NCBI GenBank assembly: GCA_029786595.1
Contig: JAFLXO010000009.1
Location: forward strand, 1-35,453
DNA: 35,453 bases
Direction: 5' to 3'
Source: Nitrososphaerota archaeon
GTDB lineage: Archaea; Thermoproteota; Nitrososphaeria; Conexivisphaerales; UBA164
The position numbers and the translations under genes were made by a program. Position 1 is the first letter of the stretch, and each line of letters opens with the position of its first letter. The notes under the pieces were generated by a model, which was not told where the DNA came from, did no database searches, and saw only the letters and a list, made by a program, of their open reading frames with translations. This document shows positions 23,888-32,232 of the stretch, one piece after another.

Positions 23888-25428
23888 TTCAGATACCCCC
23901 ATACTCCTCCTCGGCTTGCAACCAGGGCCGCAAGGCGTGCCGCCTGGGCATTGCTTGGAAGTATAATGACGCCCAGCTTCTCCAACGCGCTAACCTGTAA
24001 GTGTAATGATTGCGGGTCCCTTTCTGTTCCACAGACGGAAGCGATGACGCTTTTCCCGTTAACCCTAGCCTTGGCTACTGCATCAGCCAGCTCACCAGCC
24101 GGATTTATATTTGCGCCCAATCCCAAGACGACGTCTAACAGGATAACTGCAACATCATCCTCCTGAGACTCCCTGATTATACGTTCGTTCCTGAATCTGA
24201 AATCGATCATTGGGTGTGGGATGCCCCGTACGAACTCTTCGGTACCCATATCGATGAAAGTATCGCCTATTCCTCTTGCTGATGCCTGTATTAGAAGCCC
24301 TTTTTCCAAGGGAACATTGGAACGTACGGGTCTATTCATGTTCCTGAATAGCACCTGTGCTTCAGCACAGAGGGTTCCTCCAGAGAACAGCCCCCGTACA
24401 TACTTCTGCTTATCACTCAACCTTTTCGTTTCTTGTGTTATAAGCGCTTCTAACTCTTCCCTTGGCTTGGAAAATATTGTAGCTGAGGGCTGAGCACCTG
24501 TTACGATGGCCAGAGCTTTTTTAGCCGCATCTTCAAGCGTTAAGGCGCCTATTATATTTCCTTCATCATTCACATTTCCTCCTATAAAATTAACAACTGC
24601 CGGTTTGCCCACCTTTCTCAAGTACTCCAAAATCTTACCGGTTACAGTCGGAGACGGTGGTTTGGAAATTACAACTAGAACCTTTGTTTCCTGATCCTCC
24701 CCCAACATGCGTATACCATCTATCATGGTAATCCCACCAATTTTTTCTGATAGGTCATGGCTCCCCGTCCCGATAGCTTGACTTATTCCTATATCATCAA
24801 GTAAAGAAGTTACTTCTTGTATTCCAGTACCTGCGGCACCAACTATTCCTATGGGCCCCCTTTTTACTATATTTGAGAAACCAAGCCCTATGCCGTTTAT
24901 TATTGCTGTCCCACAATCAGGCCCCATAACAAGAAGCCCTTTTTTTGACCCGAGCTGCTTTAGTTTTAGCTCATCATCAATGGGGACATCGCTGCTGAAT
25001 ATCATAACGTTCTTATCATTATTAAGGGCTGTCAGTGCTTCTGTAAAGGCATACTCACCTGGTGTTGAAATGAGGACCAAATTGCTGTCCGGTTCGTTCT
25101 CGATGGCCGTTCTCAGCGTCCGGTATGACATCTCTTCAGCAGTCTCTCCTCTTTCAACCTCATTTAGCAGGTCCTTTGCCTTAGCTAACGCTGCTTCGCA
25201 CTTCGCTTCATCAATAGCGTCGATTACTATGAATATATCGTTCGGTCCGGCATTAGCAAGCTCGTCTGTATACAACCATGCGTCTTTTGCTATATCCTTG
25301 TTAGCATCTGTGCCCATCATCACGGCGCATGCCTTTACGCCGTCAAGTTTCTGACACTCCTGATTGACCCTCATTAGAAACACAGAATCTCTGTAGTCCC
25401 CCTTGCTTATGAAACTCTTCTTCGGCAT
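23884..25428 (-). CDS. fdrA: FdrA-family acyl-CoA-synthetase-like protein (AllF homologue)
   Basis: About 514 residues from the ATG at 25428; an ATG at 25449 would add seven. Family features include LVMGPDCGTAIINGIGLGF, the nucleotide-binding GIVGAAGTGIQEVTSLLDDIG, the GTGSHDLSEKIGG segment and GLFSGGTLCAEAQVLF, which together form two succinyl-CoA-synthetase-like domains. FdrA was first met as a suppressor of dominant-negative FtsH mutants and is now linked to oxamate carbamoyltransferase as AllF. The TATA-like box at 25451-25462 lies about 28 bases before 25428, supporting this start. It is translationally coupled to the DUF1116 gene, so the two form an operon. Confidence 0.88.
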   Translation of the reverse strand: MPKKSFISKGDYRDSVFLMRVNQECQKLDGVKACAVMMGTDANKDIAKDAWLYTDELANAGPNDIFIVIDAIDEAKCEAALAKAKDLLNEVERGETAEEMSYRTLRTAIENEPDSNLVLISTPGEYAFTEALTALNNDKNVMIFSSDVPIDDELKLKQLGSKKGLLVMGPDCGTAIINGIGLGFSNIVKRGPIGIVGAAGTGIQEVTSLLDDIGISQAIGTGSHDLSEKIGGITMIDGIRMLGEDQETKVLVVISKPPSPTVTGKILEYLRKVGKPAVVNFIGGNVNDEGNIIGALTLEDAAKKALAIVTGAQPSATIFSKPREELEALITQETKRLSDKQKYVRGLFSGGTLCAEAQVLFRNMNRPVRSNVPLEKGLLIQASARGIGDTFIDMGTEEFVRGIPHPMIDFRFRNERIIRESQEDDVAVILLDVVLGLGANINPAGELADAVAKARVNGKSVIASVCGTERDPQSLHLQVSALEKLGVIILPSNAQAARLAALVASRGGVWGYLK

Positions 25429-25450
25429 ATCATATATACAATTACCCATA

Positions 25451-25462
25451 AATAAATACTTA
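25451..25462 (-). promoter_or_regulatory. TATA-like box of the fdrA operon
   Basis: The minus strand reads aataagtattta, centred about 28 bases before the chosen FdrA ATG. Further upstream are two copies of ctagttcg (25495-25502 and 25510-25517), 15 bases apart, a possible operator. Confidence 0.45.
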
Positions 25463-25564
25463 TTCTAAGCGTCGCTATAAAGTCAACCATAAAACTAGTT
25501 CGTATAAATCTAGTTCGCGTTATCCTATTTCTCGAACACCAGTGCGTATATATATCTATTTATC

Positions 25565-26260
25565 TCATTTCTGGCTAATGTTGTTCCCCGCATTGCCACC
25601 CATAAGTACGTCAGCGAAGACAAATGAATCCCTATCGACTATATCTCCAACCTTTACGTCAAGTGCCCTTGTAAATATAGGCCCCTTGTATACAAACGTG
25701 TGAAATTCTCCCCTTTCTCCACATTGGTCAACTTCATCAGGGAATGAATCAAGAGCTTCTGAAAAATTGCGCCCGGCAAGATTTCTTGGCATCACCTTTG
25801 GATCTATAGTACAAATTATGCTATCGAATCCCAGCTCTATGAACCTTCTAGCAAGCCCGGTTGTATCCCTCCCCCAAAGTGGAAATTCACATGACATTCC
25901 AACCTCAGCCATCATCCTTTCTCTATATTCTCGAACATCGCGAAGGAAAATATCTCCAAATGCCACCTTCGAAATGCCATAGCTTTTATATTTTTCCAGC
26001 TTGGTCTTCATTATTCTCCCATATTCTTCATTAGAAGATTTAGAAGAAATATATGCTATGTCCAGTGGGATCCCAATTAGAGATGCCTGTGCTTTCAGCA
26101 GCTCTGTTCTGATGCCGTGCATGCTTATGCGATCATACTCCAGTGTAACTGAAGTAAGCAGGAATTTAACGTCAAATTTACCTGATTTGATCAGTTCATA
26201 TAACCCCATAGCACTATCCTTGCCACCGCTCCATGACATTACTATGGGTTCCTTCGTCAA
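25565..26260 (-). CDS. Diphthine-ammonia ligase family ATPase (Dph6)
   Basis: 231 residues from a TTG at 26260; an ATG at 26239 starts seven codons later, immediately before the ATP site. The PP-loop SWSGGKDSAMGLYEL is near the N-terminus. Family signatures KVAFGDIFLRDVREYRERMM, CEFPLWGRDTTGLARRFIELGF and GERGEFHTFVYKGPIF match Dph6, which adds the amide to diphthine on elongation factor 2. Archaeal EF2 is diphthamide-modified, so this fits. An A/T box (tttttaaataaa) lies about 30 bases upstream of the TTG. It is a single gene on the strand, with thioredoxin upstream. Confidence 0.9.
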   Translation of the reverse strand: MTKEPIVMSWSGGKDSAMGLYELIKSGKFDVKFLLTSVTLEYDRISMHGIRTELLKAQASLIGIPLDIAYISSKSSNEEYGRIMKTKLEKYKSYGISKVAFGDIFLRDVREYRERMMAEVGMSCEFPLWGRDTTGLARRFIELGFDSIICTIDPKVMPRNLAGRNFSEALDSFPDEVDQCGERGEFHTFVYKGPIFTRALDVKVGDIVDRDSFVFADVLMGGNAGNNISQK

Positions 26261-26304
26261 TATAGGACCAACCCCGTCACATCAATTTTTATTTAAAAAT
26301 TTAG

Positions 26305-26715
26305 TTAATTAAGAATTGATTTAAGTTTCTGATCTAGCATCTGTTTAGGCATTGCACCGATTACTCGATCTATGAGTTCGCCGTTCTTAAATACCAGTAG
26401 TGTTGGTATGCTCATGACGTTATAATCCAATGCCGTAGCTTGGTTTTCATCCACGTTCAACTTCCCGAATGCCACTTGTCCGGCATATTCCTTAGCTAAT
26501 TGCTCTACTACGGGTGAAATTATCTTGCAAGGATAACACCATTCCGCCCAGCAGTCTATTACTGCCTTTTGGTTTACCTTGATAAATTCACTGAAGTTTG
26601 TATCAGTTACTACCACCGGGGCCGATGATTTGGTGGGCTGCGTTTCATTCTTGACCTGTCCTAATCCACTTCTAAGAATTTTAGCCTTTATCCGTTCTTC
26701 TTCTTCATCGCTCAT
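26305..26715 (-). CDS. Thioredoxin-like protein with CYPC active site
   Basis: 136 residues from the ATG at 26715 (MSDEEEERIKAK). An ATG at 26748 lies upstream, but a TATA-like gtttttaaac (26737-26746) lies between them at the leaderless distance from 26715, so the shorter form is preferred. A charged N-terminal arm of about 40 residues precedes a full thioredoxin fold: ADCWAEWCYPCKIISPVVEQLA carries the active site, then KLNVDENQATALDYNVMSIPTLLVFKNGE with the cis-proline. The active site is CYPC, not the usual CGPC, which could shift redox potential or partner choice. Confidence 0.92.
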   Translation of the reverse strand: MSDEEEERIKAKILRSGLGQVKNETQPTKSSAPVVVTDTNFSEFIKVNQKAVIDCWAEWCYPCKIISPVVEQLAKEYAGQVAFGKLNVDENQATALDYNVMSIPTLLVFKNGELIDRVIGAMPKQMLDQKLKSILN

Positions 26716-26736
26716 GAATAAATCTGGTCGGCTACT

Positions 26737-26746
26737 GTTTTTAAAC
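26737..26746 (-). promoter_or_regulatory. TATA-like box of the thioredoxin gene
   Basis: gtttttaaac is centred 26 bases upstream of the ATG at 26715. It overlaps the upstream candidate ATG (26748), which makes that longer start unlikely. Confidence 0.5.
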
Positions 26747-26748
26747 AT

Positions 26749-27209
26749 TTTCTATATTTCCTTGATTCTATTTAGCTTTGTCAAAAAACGCTATGATGTT
26801 CTGATTAAGTTCATTAAATAAATTTGAGCGATAAGTAAGTTGTTATCGATGGAATTCCTAGTAGAGATTTTCTATATTGTCCATTTTGCTGAACATGCAT
26901 TTTGTTATCCTTATTTAGTTCCGGGAGCCTGTCGCTAGCCGCAGTGCACACCTATGAAATTTAAATATATGATCATTTGGACTGTTTTTTTGGGGTGATG
27001 AGTGACTTCCATCTTCCCCTTATCCAGAAATATGACCTACAAATATACCCTGTTGTATATTATTTCGTACGATTTATAATGATGGATATTGGCCCCTGTA
27101 GATCTATATTTGTACTCTATGCGCATCATCACTCCATCAGCTTCGCAAAATCATCACTCTATCTGCATGAGTGGGCATATTACTCAACTACCAATATGTA
27201 AGAGAAACG
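26749..27209. other. Intergenic region with an orphan promoter and a weak 67-codon frame
   Basis: The left third holds the thioredoxin upstream flank. At 26957-26969 the plus strand has aaatttaaatata, a TATA-like box. It is followed at 26998 by an ATG (MSDFHLPLIQKYDLQ) preceded by ggggtg. The 67-codon frame ends at 27201 with no recognisable domain. Either a small gene or a small RNA could be made from this promoter; neither is certain. It converges with the hexulose-phosphate synthase gene. Confidence 0.35.
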
Positions 27210-27848
27210 CTATCTTTGGTTTTTCAACGCCTGAAGGAGCGATATTGTGGCGCCCTTTGGATCTGACGAATTGGTGACGTACCTGCCTACTATATATATA
27301 TCAAAGCCGGGAATGCTAGTGATTTCATTGGCAGTAAGGCCTCCGGCTATGGCCCTCATTGGGCCACTAACGTTCTCGATCACCCTTTCTCTGTGACCGT
27401 CTTCTTCATCGATCCCCCTGTGGAATACTAGAACATCTGGGCTGTTTTCTAATTTTTTAAGTACGGGGCCGAATCCAGTGTTCCCTAGGTTATCTACAAA
27501 TGAAACTAGGCCTCTTTTCCTACATTCTTTTATAAATGATTCAATAGTTTCAACGGGTGCAAGGCCCGCTACAACTGCCGCATCGGCTCCCCCTTCAGCT
27601 GCTATTGTGACCTCTAAACTACCTACATCAAGTGTTTTAAGATCTGCTACGATGAAGGCGCCTCCAGAGATCTCCTTTAGTTTCCTAACTATATCTATCC
27701 CATACTTCTTGATAAGTGGAGTCCCAGCTTCAACGATGACTCGATCGGGCATTGGATGGAGCTTGTAAAAAAGTTCGTTTATTTGATCCATATCTGTAAG
27801 GTCTACGGCGAGCTGAATAACTGGCATATTAAGATCTTTTAGTTTCAA
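27210..27848 (-). CDS. 3-hexulose-6-phosphate synthase-like protein (OMP decarboxylase superfamily)
   Basis: 212 residues from a TTG at 27848; an ATG at 27827 (MPVIQLAVDL) may be the real start. Features are IQLAVDL, VIVEAGTPLIKKYG, the catalytic DLKTLD (Asp69, Lys71, Asp74), GGADAAVVAG and FHRGIDEE. GTPLIKKYG and the catalytic motif context favour hexulose-6-phosphate synthase over orotidine decarboxylase. Archaea without a full pentose-phosphate pathway use this enzyme in reverse to make ribulose 5-phosphate for nucleotides. No PHI isomerase or Fae gene is adjacent. The TATA-like ttttataac about 25 bases before the TTG supports the longer start. Confidence 0.82.
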   Translation of the reverse strand: MKLKDLNMPVIQLAVDLTDMDQINELFYKLHPMPDRVIVEAGTPLIKKYGIDIVRKLKEISGGAFIVADLKTLDVGSLEVTIAAEGGADAAVVAGLAPVETIESFIKECRKRGLVSFVDNLGNTGFGPVLKKLENSPDVLVFHRGIDEEDGHRERVIENVSGPMRAIAGGLTANEITSIPGFDIYIVGRYVTNSSDPKGATISLLQALKNQR

Positions 27849-27919
27849 GTCATACAGCCTATTCCCTTAGGTTATAAAAAGTTAAAGCTATGCCAATTTC
27901 AAAGGATTTGTATAGCAGA

Positions 27920-29071
27920 TCATGCTGCCAGTAATTTTCTTCCTATGCTAAGCGCAAGTATTGGGTGTGACACGAGTTTCTTAATTACACTTGAAAAGTC
28001 AAAACCATTAGCTAGGTCCAGTATATCATCCGCCCCCAAGACTTCCTGCAATTTATTTAACTCATCATCACTAACAGTTTCAAATACCCTCATAGCTTTT
28101 AGACTTAACCTTATCCTCTTACCCCATGGATTTTCAAATTTAGAGATAAACTCTGATAGCCTAGCTGCAGAGGTATCGTTATCCATAGCGGCCCTTGCAG
28201 AGACCTCACCGGCTATCATTCCCGCCGCTATAGACGAATGTATCCCGCCTCCGGTGAAGGGCACTACCGTTCCTGCCGCGTCACCTACCATAATTACTCC
28301 ATCTCTAATATCATCCTTGATAATTCCTCCTATTGGGACAGGCGCCCCTCTATAGTCAATTATCTGCGCTGATCCCAATTCATCTTCATGCGCCTTAACG
28401 AAATTATCAAGATACTCCTTTGCAACCACTCCGCGTACGCCTATACCGACCTCTGCTATTGTGTCACTTCTTGGAAATATCCATGCATACCCTTTTGGGG
28501 CCAGCGCGTTGCCCATATAGAACCTGACAACGTTCGGATATTTGATGTTTGCATTGGCCATTATATACTGGACCGTGGGTATAGGTTCTGATTTTTCCTT
28601 TATACCAACAACTTTTGCTACCTGTGAATTGTATCCATCAGCCCCTATTACAACCATTGTCGTATAAGTCCTCCTGTTTGTCTTCAACTTATATATACTA
28701 TCGACCCTTTCGAGCCCTAAGAACTCCTCTCTAACATGTATGTTGGCACCATTTTTCGCTGCAAGCGCTGCGATATCCTGAAGCAACATGGATTTATTTA
28801 TGTTATAGCCTATCTGTCTTACTTCAACATATTTGTTGTTAGGTGCGTAAATGCGGGCGTATGCCTCTCGAACTACAAGCCCCGGTCTTGGGCTTACGCC
28901 GGCCGTAACAAAGGTCTCCTTTGAGACAGCCTCACCACATGGTTTCCACGCCATTATTGTAGGTTGTTTTTCGAGTAGTAGTGTCCTTGCACCGGAGGCG
29001 GCGGCCGACTTGGCGGCGCTGACACCGGACGGCCCAGCGCCTACTACTATTACATCGTAATCAGTTTCCAT
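27920..29071 (-). CDS. Geranylgeranyl reductase family FAD protein
   Basis: 383 residues from the ATG at 29071 (METDYDVIVVGAGPSG). The open frame extends upstream to 29110, but those 13 residues are not family-like. The FAD-binding GAGPSG motif (11-16) and LLLEKQ segment are followed by KPCGEAVSKE, and later by the second FAD motif GVIMVGDAAGTVVPFTGGGIHSSIAAGMIAGE. Enzymes of this family saturate geranylgeranyl chains of archaeal membrane ether lipids. Substrate (digeranylgeranylglycerophospholipid or free diphosphate) cannot be told from the sequence. The start lies 40 bases from the left inverted repeat, which occupies the space up to tldD. Confidence 0.9.
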   Translation of the reverse strand: METDYDVIVVGAGPSGVSAAKSAAASGARTLLLEKQPTIMAWKPCGEAVSKETFVTAGVSPRPGLVVREAYARIYAPNNKYVEVRQIGYNINKSMLLQDIAALAAKNGANIHVREEFLGLERVDSIYKLKTNRRTYTTMVVIGADGYNSQVAKVVGIKEKSEPIPTVQYIMANANIKYPNVVRFYMGNALAPKGYAWIFPRSDTIAEVGIGVRGVVAKEYLDNFVKAHEDELGSAQIIDYRGAPVPIGGIIKDDIRDGVIMVGDAAGTVVPFTGGGIHSSIAAGMIAGEVSARAAMDNDTSAARLSEFISKFENPWGKRIRLSLKAMRVFETVSDDELNKLQEVLGADDILDLANGFDFSSVIKKLVSHPILALSIGRKLLAA

Positions 29072-29111
29072 AAGCACGCATCTACTTTCGGTGTTAATTA
29101 ATATTATCATG

Positions 29112-29330
29112 TTTATAGAGTAAGTTAGGGGTTTGGGGGAAGCGGTAAAACGCCAACCTTCACAGTAGTTCGAAACTTGTTAGTTTAGGATGGTTTTATT
29201 GAAGGCGGACCCGAATGCCTCAAGGAACATGGAAGTGTCCAGCAGGTCTGAGTACTTCGGGCTGTTATCAGCCAGCCAATAGTTGAAGTTCGATGAAACT
29301 CAACCTACGGGAAGGAGCGCCCGGCAACAA
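29112..29330. repeat. Inverted repeat flanking tldDE, left copy
   Basis: 219 bases that are the reverse complement of 32233-32451 at 217 positions; mismatches fall at 29155/32408 and 29322/32241. The end facing tldD reads ggcaacaa, the end facing the reductase reads tttatagag. The minus strand contains a 39-codon frame (29180-29299) ending at a stop, with YWLADNSPKYSDLLDTSMFL inside it, that could be the tail of a lost protein. The sequence ccggcaacaa at the inner end recurs at 29357-29366. Confidence 0.9.
29180..29299 (-). pseudogene. Short coding fragment inside the left inverted repeat
   Basis: A 39-codon frame with no start and a stop, preceded by an in-frame TGA. The sequence (NFNYWLADNSPKYS then TSMFLEAFGSAFNKTI) has protein-like composition and could be the C-terminus of a transposase or other gene. 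Not recognised. Confidence 0.25.
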
Positions 29331-29422
29331 GCTCTGAAGCTTTAACTGAGGAGTAGCCGGCAACAATCCAATTGCCTACTTAACAGTTATAGATATATAC
29401 TACGGAAAATTGTATTGTATAT
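29331..29422. promoter_or_regulatory. tldD upstream region
   Basis: 92 bases between the left inverted repeat and the tldD ATG. The stretch gttatagatatatacta (about 29386-29402) is the likely TATA box, some 25 bases before the start. The promoter thus lies inside the invertible interval and would turn with the genes. Confidence 0.4.
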
Positions 29423-30844
29423 ATGAATCTAAATACAGATTTGGCTGATTATGCGGTAATTAAATCATCAGAGAGGGGGGGCACCTATTCCGAGGCTAGG
29501 TTACAGGCCCAGCAAGAAATGGGGGTGTTACTTAAAAATGGCGCACCTGAACCCGCTATAATAACCATGACCGGTGGGCTTGCCATGAGGATCAGCTATA
29601 AAGGAGGCCTTGTATTTGGATATACAAACGCCATGGATAGACGATCTATAGATCAATTGGTTGATAAGCTCATAAAGCAGGCCAAGGCGGGAGTTACGTT
29701 ATTCAGACGACCTATTAACTTTTCCAAGCAGGATGTTTCGATAGCAAAATGGGAGGCCGAAGAGCGAGAACGAATGGAAAATCTTAACTATGAAACCCTT
29801 TTGGCCAAGGCAGTTACACTGGACGAGATGTGCAAAGGCTCAATAATAAAACAAAGGATCATTTCTCTCGAGTCAAATATCGAGGAAAAGTATTTCGTTA
29901 ATTCTGAAGGGACCATAATAAGGAGTAGGGTCCCTCGCGCGTCATTTTTCGGAATCATAACGGCTCATTCCGAGGGGAGTGTACTGCAGAGAGTGCTTCA
30001 ACATGGTGAAGTTGGTGGTATAGAAGCCTTTGAAAGGATGAATGTTGGAGAAAAGATTTCCAAGGAAGTGAAGATTATGGCTAGAATCTTCGATAAATCG
30101 GTCAAAATAGAGGAGGGAAAAAGAAACGTGGTGGTAAGCCCGGAAATCGCTGGTATAATGGCACATGAGTCCGTAGGCCATCCCTCAGAGGCTGATAGGA
30201 TATTAGGTAGGGAGGCTGCACAGGCAGGTGAATCATATATAGGAAAGGATGAAATGGGGATGAAGATCGGCAGTGAGGAAGCCTGTGTTAGTGACGATCC
30301 AACTATCCCTCATTCATATGGGTTTTACCTGTTCGATGATGAAGGGGTAGGAGCGTACAAAAGAGCGTTGTTAAATAGGGGGCGGATTAGTGAATTTTTA
30401 CATAATAGGGAAACTAGTGCTGAATATGGAACAGCTAGCAATGCTTCCGCAAGGGCATCGGCTTATGATCGAGAGCCAATTATTAGGATGGCGAATACGT
30501 ATGTTGAGCCTGGAGATGCTGACCCTGAAGAACTTTTAGCAGAAACAAAGGATGGTGTTTATATAAAATCGTTCATGGAATGGAATATAGATGATCGACG
30601 GCTCAACCAGAGGTATGTAGGTCATGAAGCATATATCATTAAAAATGGTGCAGTTGGCTTACCAATAAGAAACCTAGTGTTAGAAGTTAACACCCCTACA
30701 CTGTGGTCAAGCTTAGAAAGAAGGGCTAATGATTTGGAGTTCAGCTCGGCTACCTGTGGTAAAGGGGATCCTGAGCAGGGAATTCCTGTGTGGACTGGAG
30801 GCCCCCACCTAAAGTTTGGGCCACTTATGGTAACGCATAGATAG
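29423..30844 (+). CDS. tldD: TldD-family metalloprotease
   Basis: 473 residues. The zinc-binding motif HESVGHPSE has His248, Glu249 and His253, followed by the TldD signature SEADRILGREAAQAGESYIG. GIIDPS-like segments are in the partner, not here. TldD pairs with TldE in a heterodimeric protease that degrades unfolded peptides and matures microcin B17 and CcdA in bacteria. Archaeal pairs are common but their targets are not known. The gene stops 12 bases before tldE and both are enclosed by an inverted repeat. Confidence 0.93.
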   Translation: MNLNTDLADYAVIKSSERGGTYSEARLQAQQEMGVLLKNGAPEPAIITMTGGLAMRISYKGGLVFGYTNAMDRRSIDQLVDKLIKQAKAGVTLFRRPINFSKQDVSIAKWEAEERERMENLNYETLLAKAVTLDEMCKGSIIKQRIISLESNIEEKYFVNSEGTIIRSRVPRASFFGIITAHSEGSVLQRVLQHGEVGGIEAFERMNVGEKISKEVKIMARIFDKSVKIEEGKRNVVVSPEIAGIMAHESVGHPSEADRILGREAAQAGESYIGKDEMGMKIGSEEACVSDDPTIPHSYGFYLFDDEGVGAYKRALLNRGRISEFLHNRETSAEYGTASNASARASAYDREPIIRMANTYVEPGDADPEELLAETKDGVYIKSFMEWNIDDRRLNQRYVGHEAYIIKNGAVGLPIRNLVLEVNTPTLWSSLERRANDLEFSSATCGKGDPEQGIPVWTGGPHLKFGPLMVTHR

Positions 30845-30856
30845 GTGAAGGAGTAA

Positions 30857-32209
30857 ATGGGTGATAAATCTAACTTGGTCAGTAATGGGATAACGGCAGC
30901 TGTTTACCTTGATAAGGTGGTAAGGGCGCTGGGCGATAGAGTGGATCAATATTCGCTATTACAAGTTGAGAACAGAGAGTCGATGTTAAGGTTCGCTAAC
31001 AATGAAGCTACGACAGTTAACTATGGTCATACTGTTGCAGTACAAGTATACATAACTAAGGGCAAGAAAAAGGCGCTGGGCGTCATAAGCGAACTCTCCA
31101 ATGATGCAATAATTTCGACTTATATTGAACAACTCATAGAAGCGATGAGATTATCAGAGCGCTCAGATGTATCCACACTGCCCGGAGGCCGCCATAGATT
31201 TCATGTATTAAAGGATCTAGACGCAGGGATCTCCAATGGGGATATGTTCTCAATAGCTAAACAGGGGATAGATGCCTGTTTAGAAGTTGGTTCTGAAAGA
31301 GTAGCCGGGTCGGTCATGATGGAGGATACGCGTTTCTCCATCCTCACTAGTAGTGGAACTCGGGCCACTGAAGAAAGAAGCTCTGCGATGTTAAGCATCA
31401 GAGCAATAAAGAATAAGGGTAGTGGGGCAGCTGTTTCAATCTCAACACATTTGAGCGGGCTAGATCCTGTAACTGCAGGAAAGACTGCAGCGATAAACGC
31501 AAAAAAATCACAGGATCCGGTCAAAGTCGAGCCTGGTATATACGATGTATTGCTTGCGCCAAGTGTTTCGGCCAGCCTGATCCAGCTATTTGGGTCCGCT
31601 GCATCCGCCTTCTCCGTTGAAGCGGGGTTGTCGTTTTTAGCAGGAAAGTTAGGCAAGCACACTGCGTCTGAATTGTTTAACCTAGTTGACTATGGCCAGA
31701 TCAAGGGTGGGATAGGGAGCAGGGCATTTGATGATGAAGGATCGCCTACCGGGATTACCAGTATAGTTAAGGATGGAATATTAACACATTATCTGCATAA
31801 TTCAACTACAGCTGAAAAGGCCAACACGGTATCCACCGGAAATGCCGGTATCATCGATCCCTCTCCATGGAACCTAGTTGCCGAAAGGGGAAGTGAGCCG
31901 GTAGACCACATCATTGGATCGATCAAAAAAGGCATACTTCTTACCAATAACTGGTATACACGGTTTCAGAATTATAGGACGGGGGAGTTTTCAACTTTGG
32001 GTAGAGATGCTGCATTCATAATATCCAATGGAAAAATTACTCAATCTATACATGGCTCTAGGCTATCAGATGATTTACCACGACTATTTGAATCAATCAA
32101 ATCAATTTCAAAGGAACGAGCTTGGATAAAGTGGTGGGGAGAGGTAACCATACCTGTATTAGCGCCTTATCTGTTAGTCAAAGATTCGAGGATAACTACG
32201 CCTACATAA
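30857..32209 (+). CDS. tldE: TldE/PmbA-family protease partner
   Basis: 450 residues. It has the TldE/PmbA fold with the GEFSTLGRDAAFIISNGKI and NTVSTGNAGIIDPSPWNLV segments near the C-terminus, and lacks the HExxxH zinc motif, as expected for the non-catalytic partner. The start at 30857 follows a gaaggag ribosome-binding site five bases upstream. With TldD it forms a cytoplasmic protease. It ends 23 bases before the right inverted repeat. Confidence 0.92.
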   Translation: MGDKSNLVSNGITAAVYLDKVVRALGDRVDQYSLLQVENRESMLRFANNEATTVNYGHTVAVQVYITKGKKKALGVISELSNDAIISTYIEQLIEAMRLSERSDVSTLPGGRHRFHVLKDLDAGISNGDMFSIAKQGIDACLEVGSERVAGSVMMEDTRFSILTSSGTRATEERSSAMLSIRAIKNKGSGAAVSISTHLSGLDPVTAGKTAAINAKKSQDPVKVEPGIYDVLLAPSVSASLIQLFGSAASAFSVEAGLSFLAGKLGKHTASELFNLVDYGQIKGGIGSRAFDDEGSPTGITSIVKDGILTHYLHNSTTAEKANTVSTGNAGIIDPSPWNLVAERGSEPVDHIIGSIKKGILLTNNWYTRFQNYRTGEFSTLGRDAAFIISNGKITQSIHGSRLSDDLPRLFESIKSISKERAWIKWWGEVTIPVLAPYLLVKDSRITTPT

Positions 32210-32232
32210 CTGGGATTACCATATACACTTAT

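Noticed and set aside
29072-29110. Upstream start for the geranylgeranyl reductase
   Set aside because: The extra 13 residues are unlike the family and reach to the edge of the inverted repeat; the METDYDVIVVGAG start is standard.
29331-29366. ccggcaacaa at 29321-29330 and 29357-29366 as target-site duplication of the inverted repeat
   Set aside because: The two copies are both on one side of the repeat and 26 bases apart, not at its two ends.
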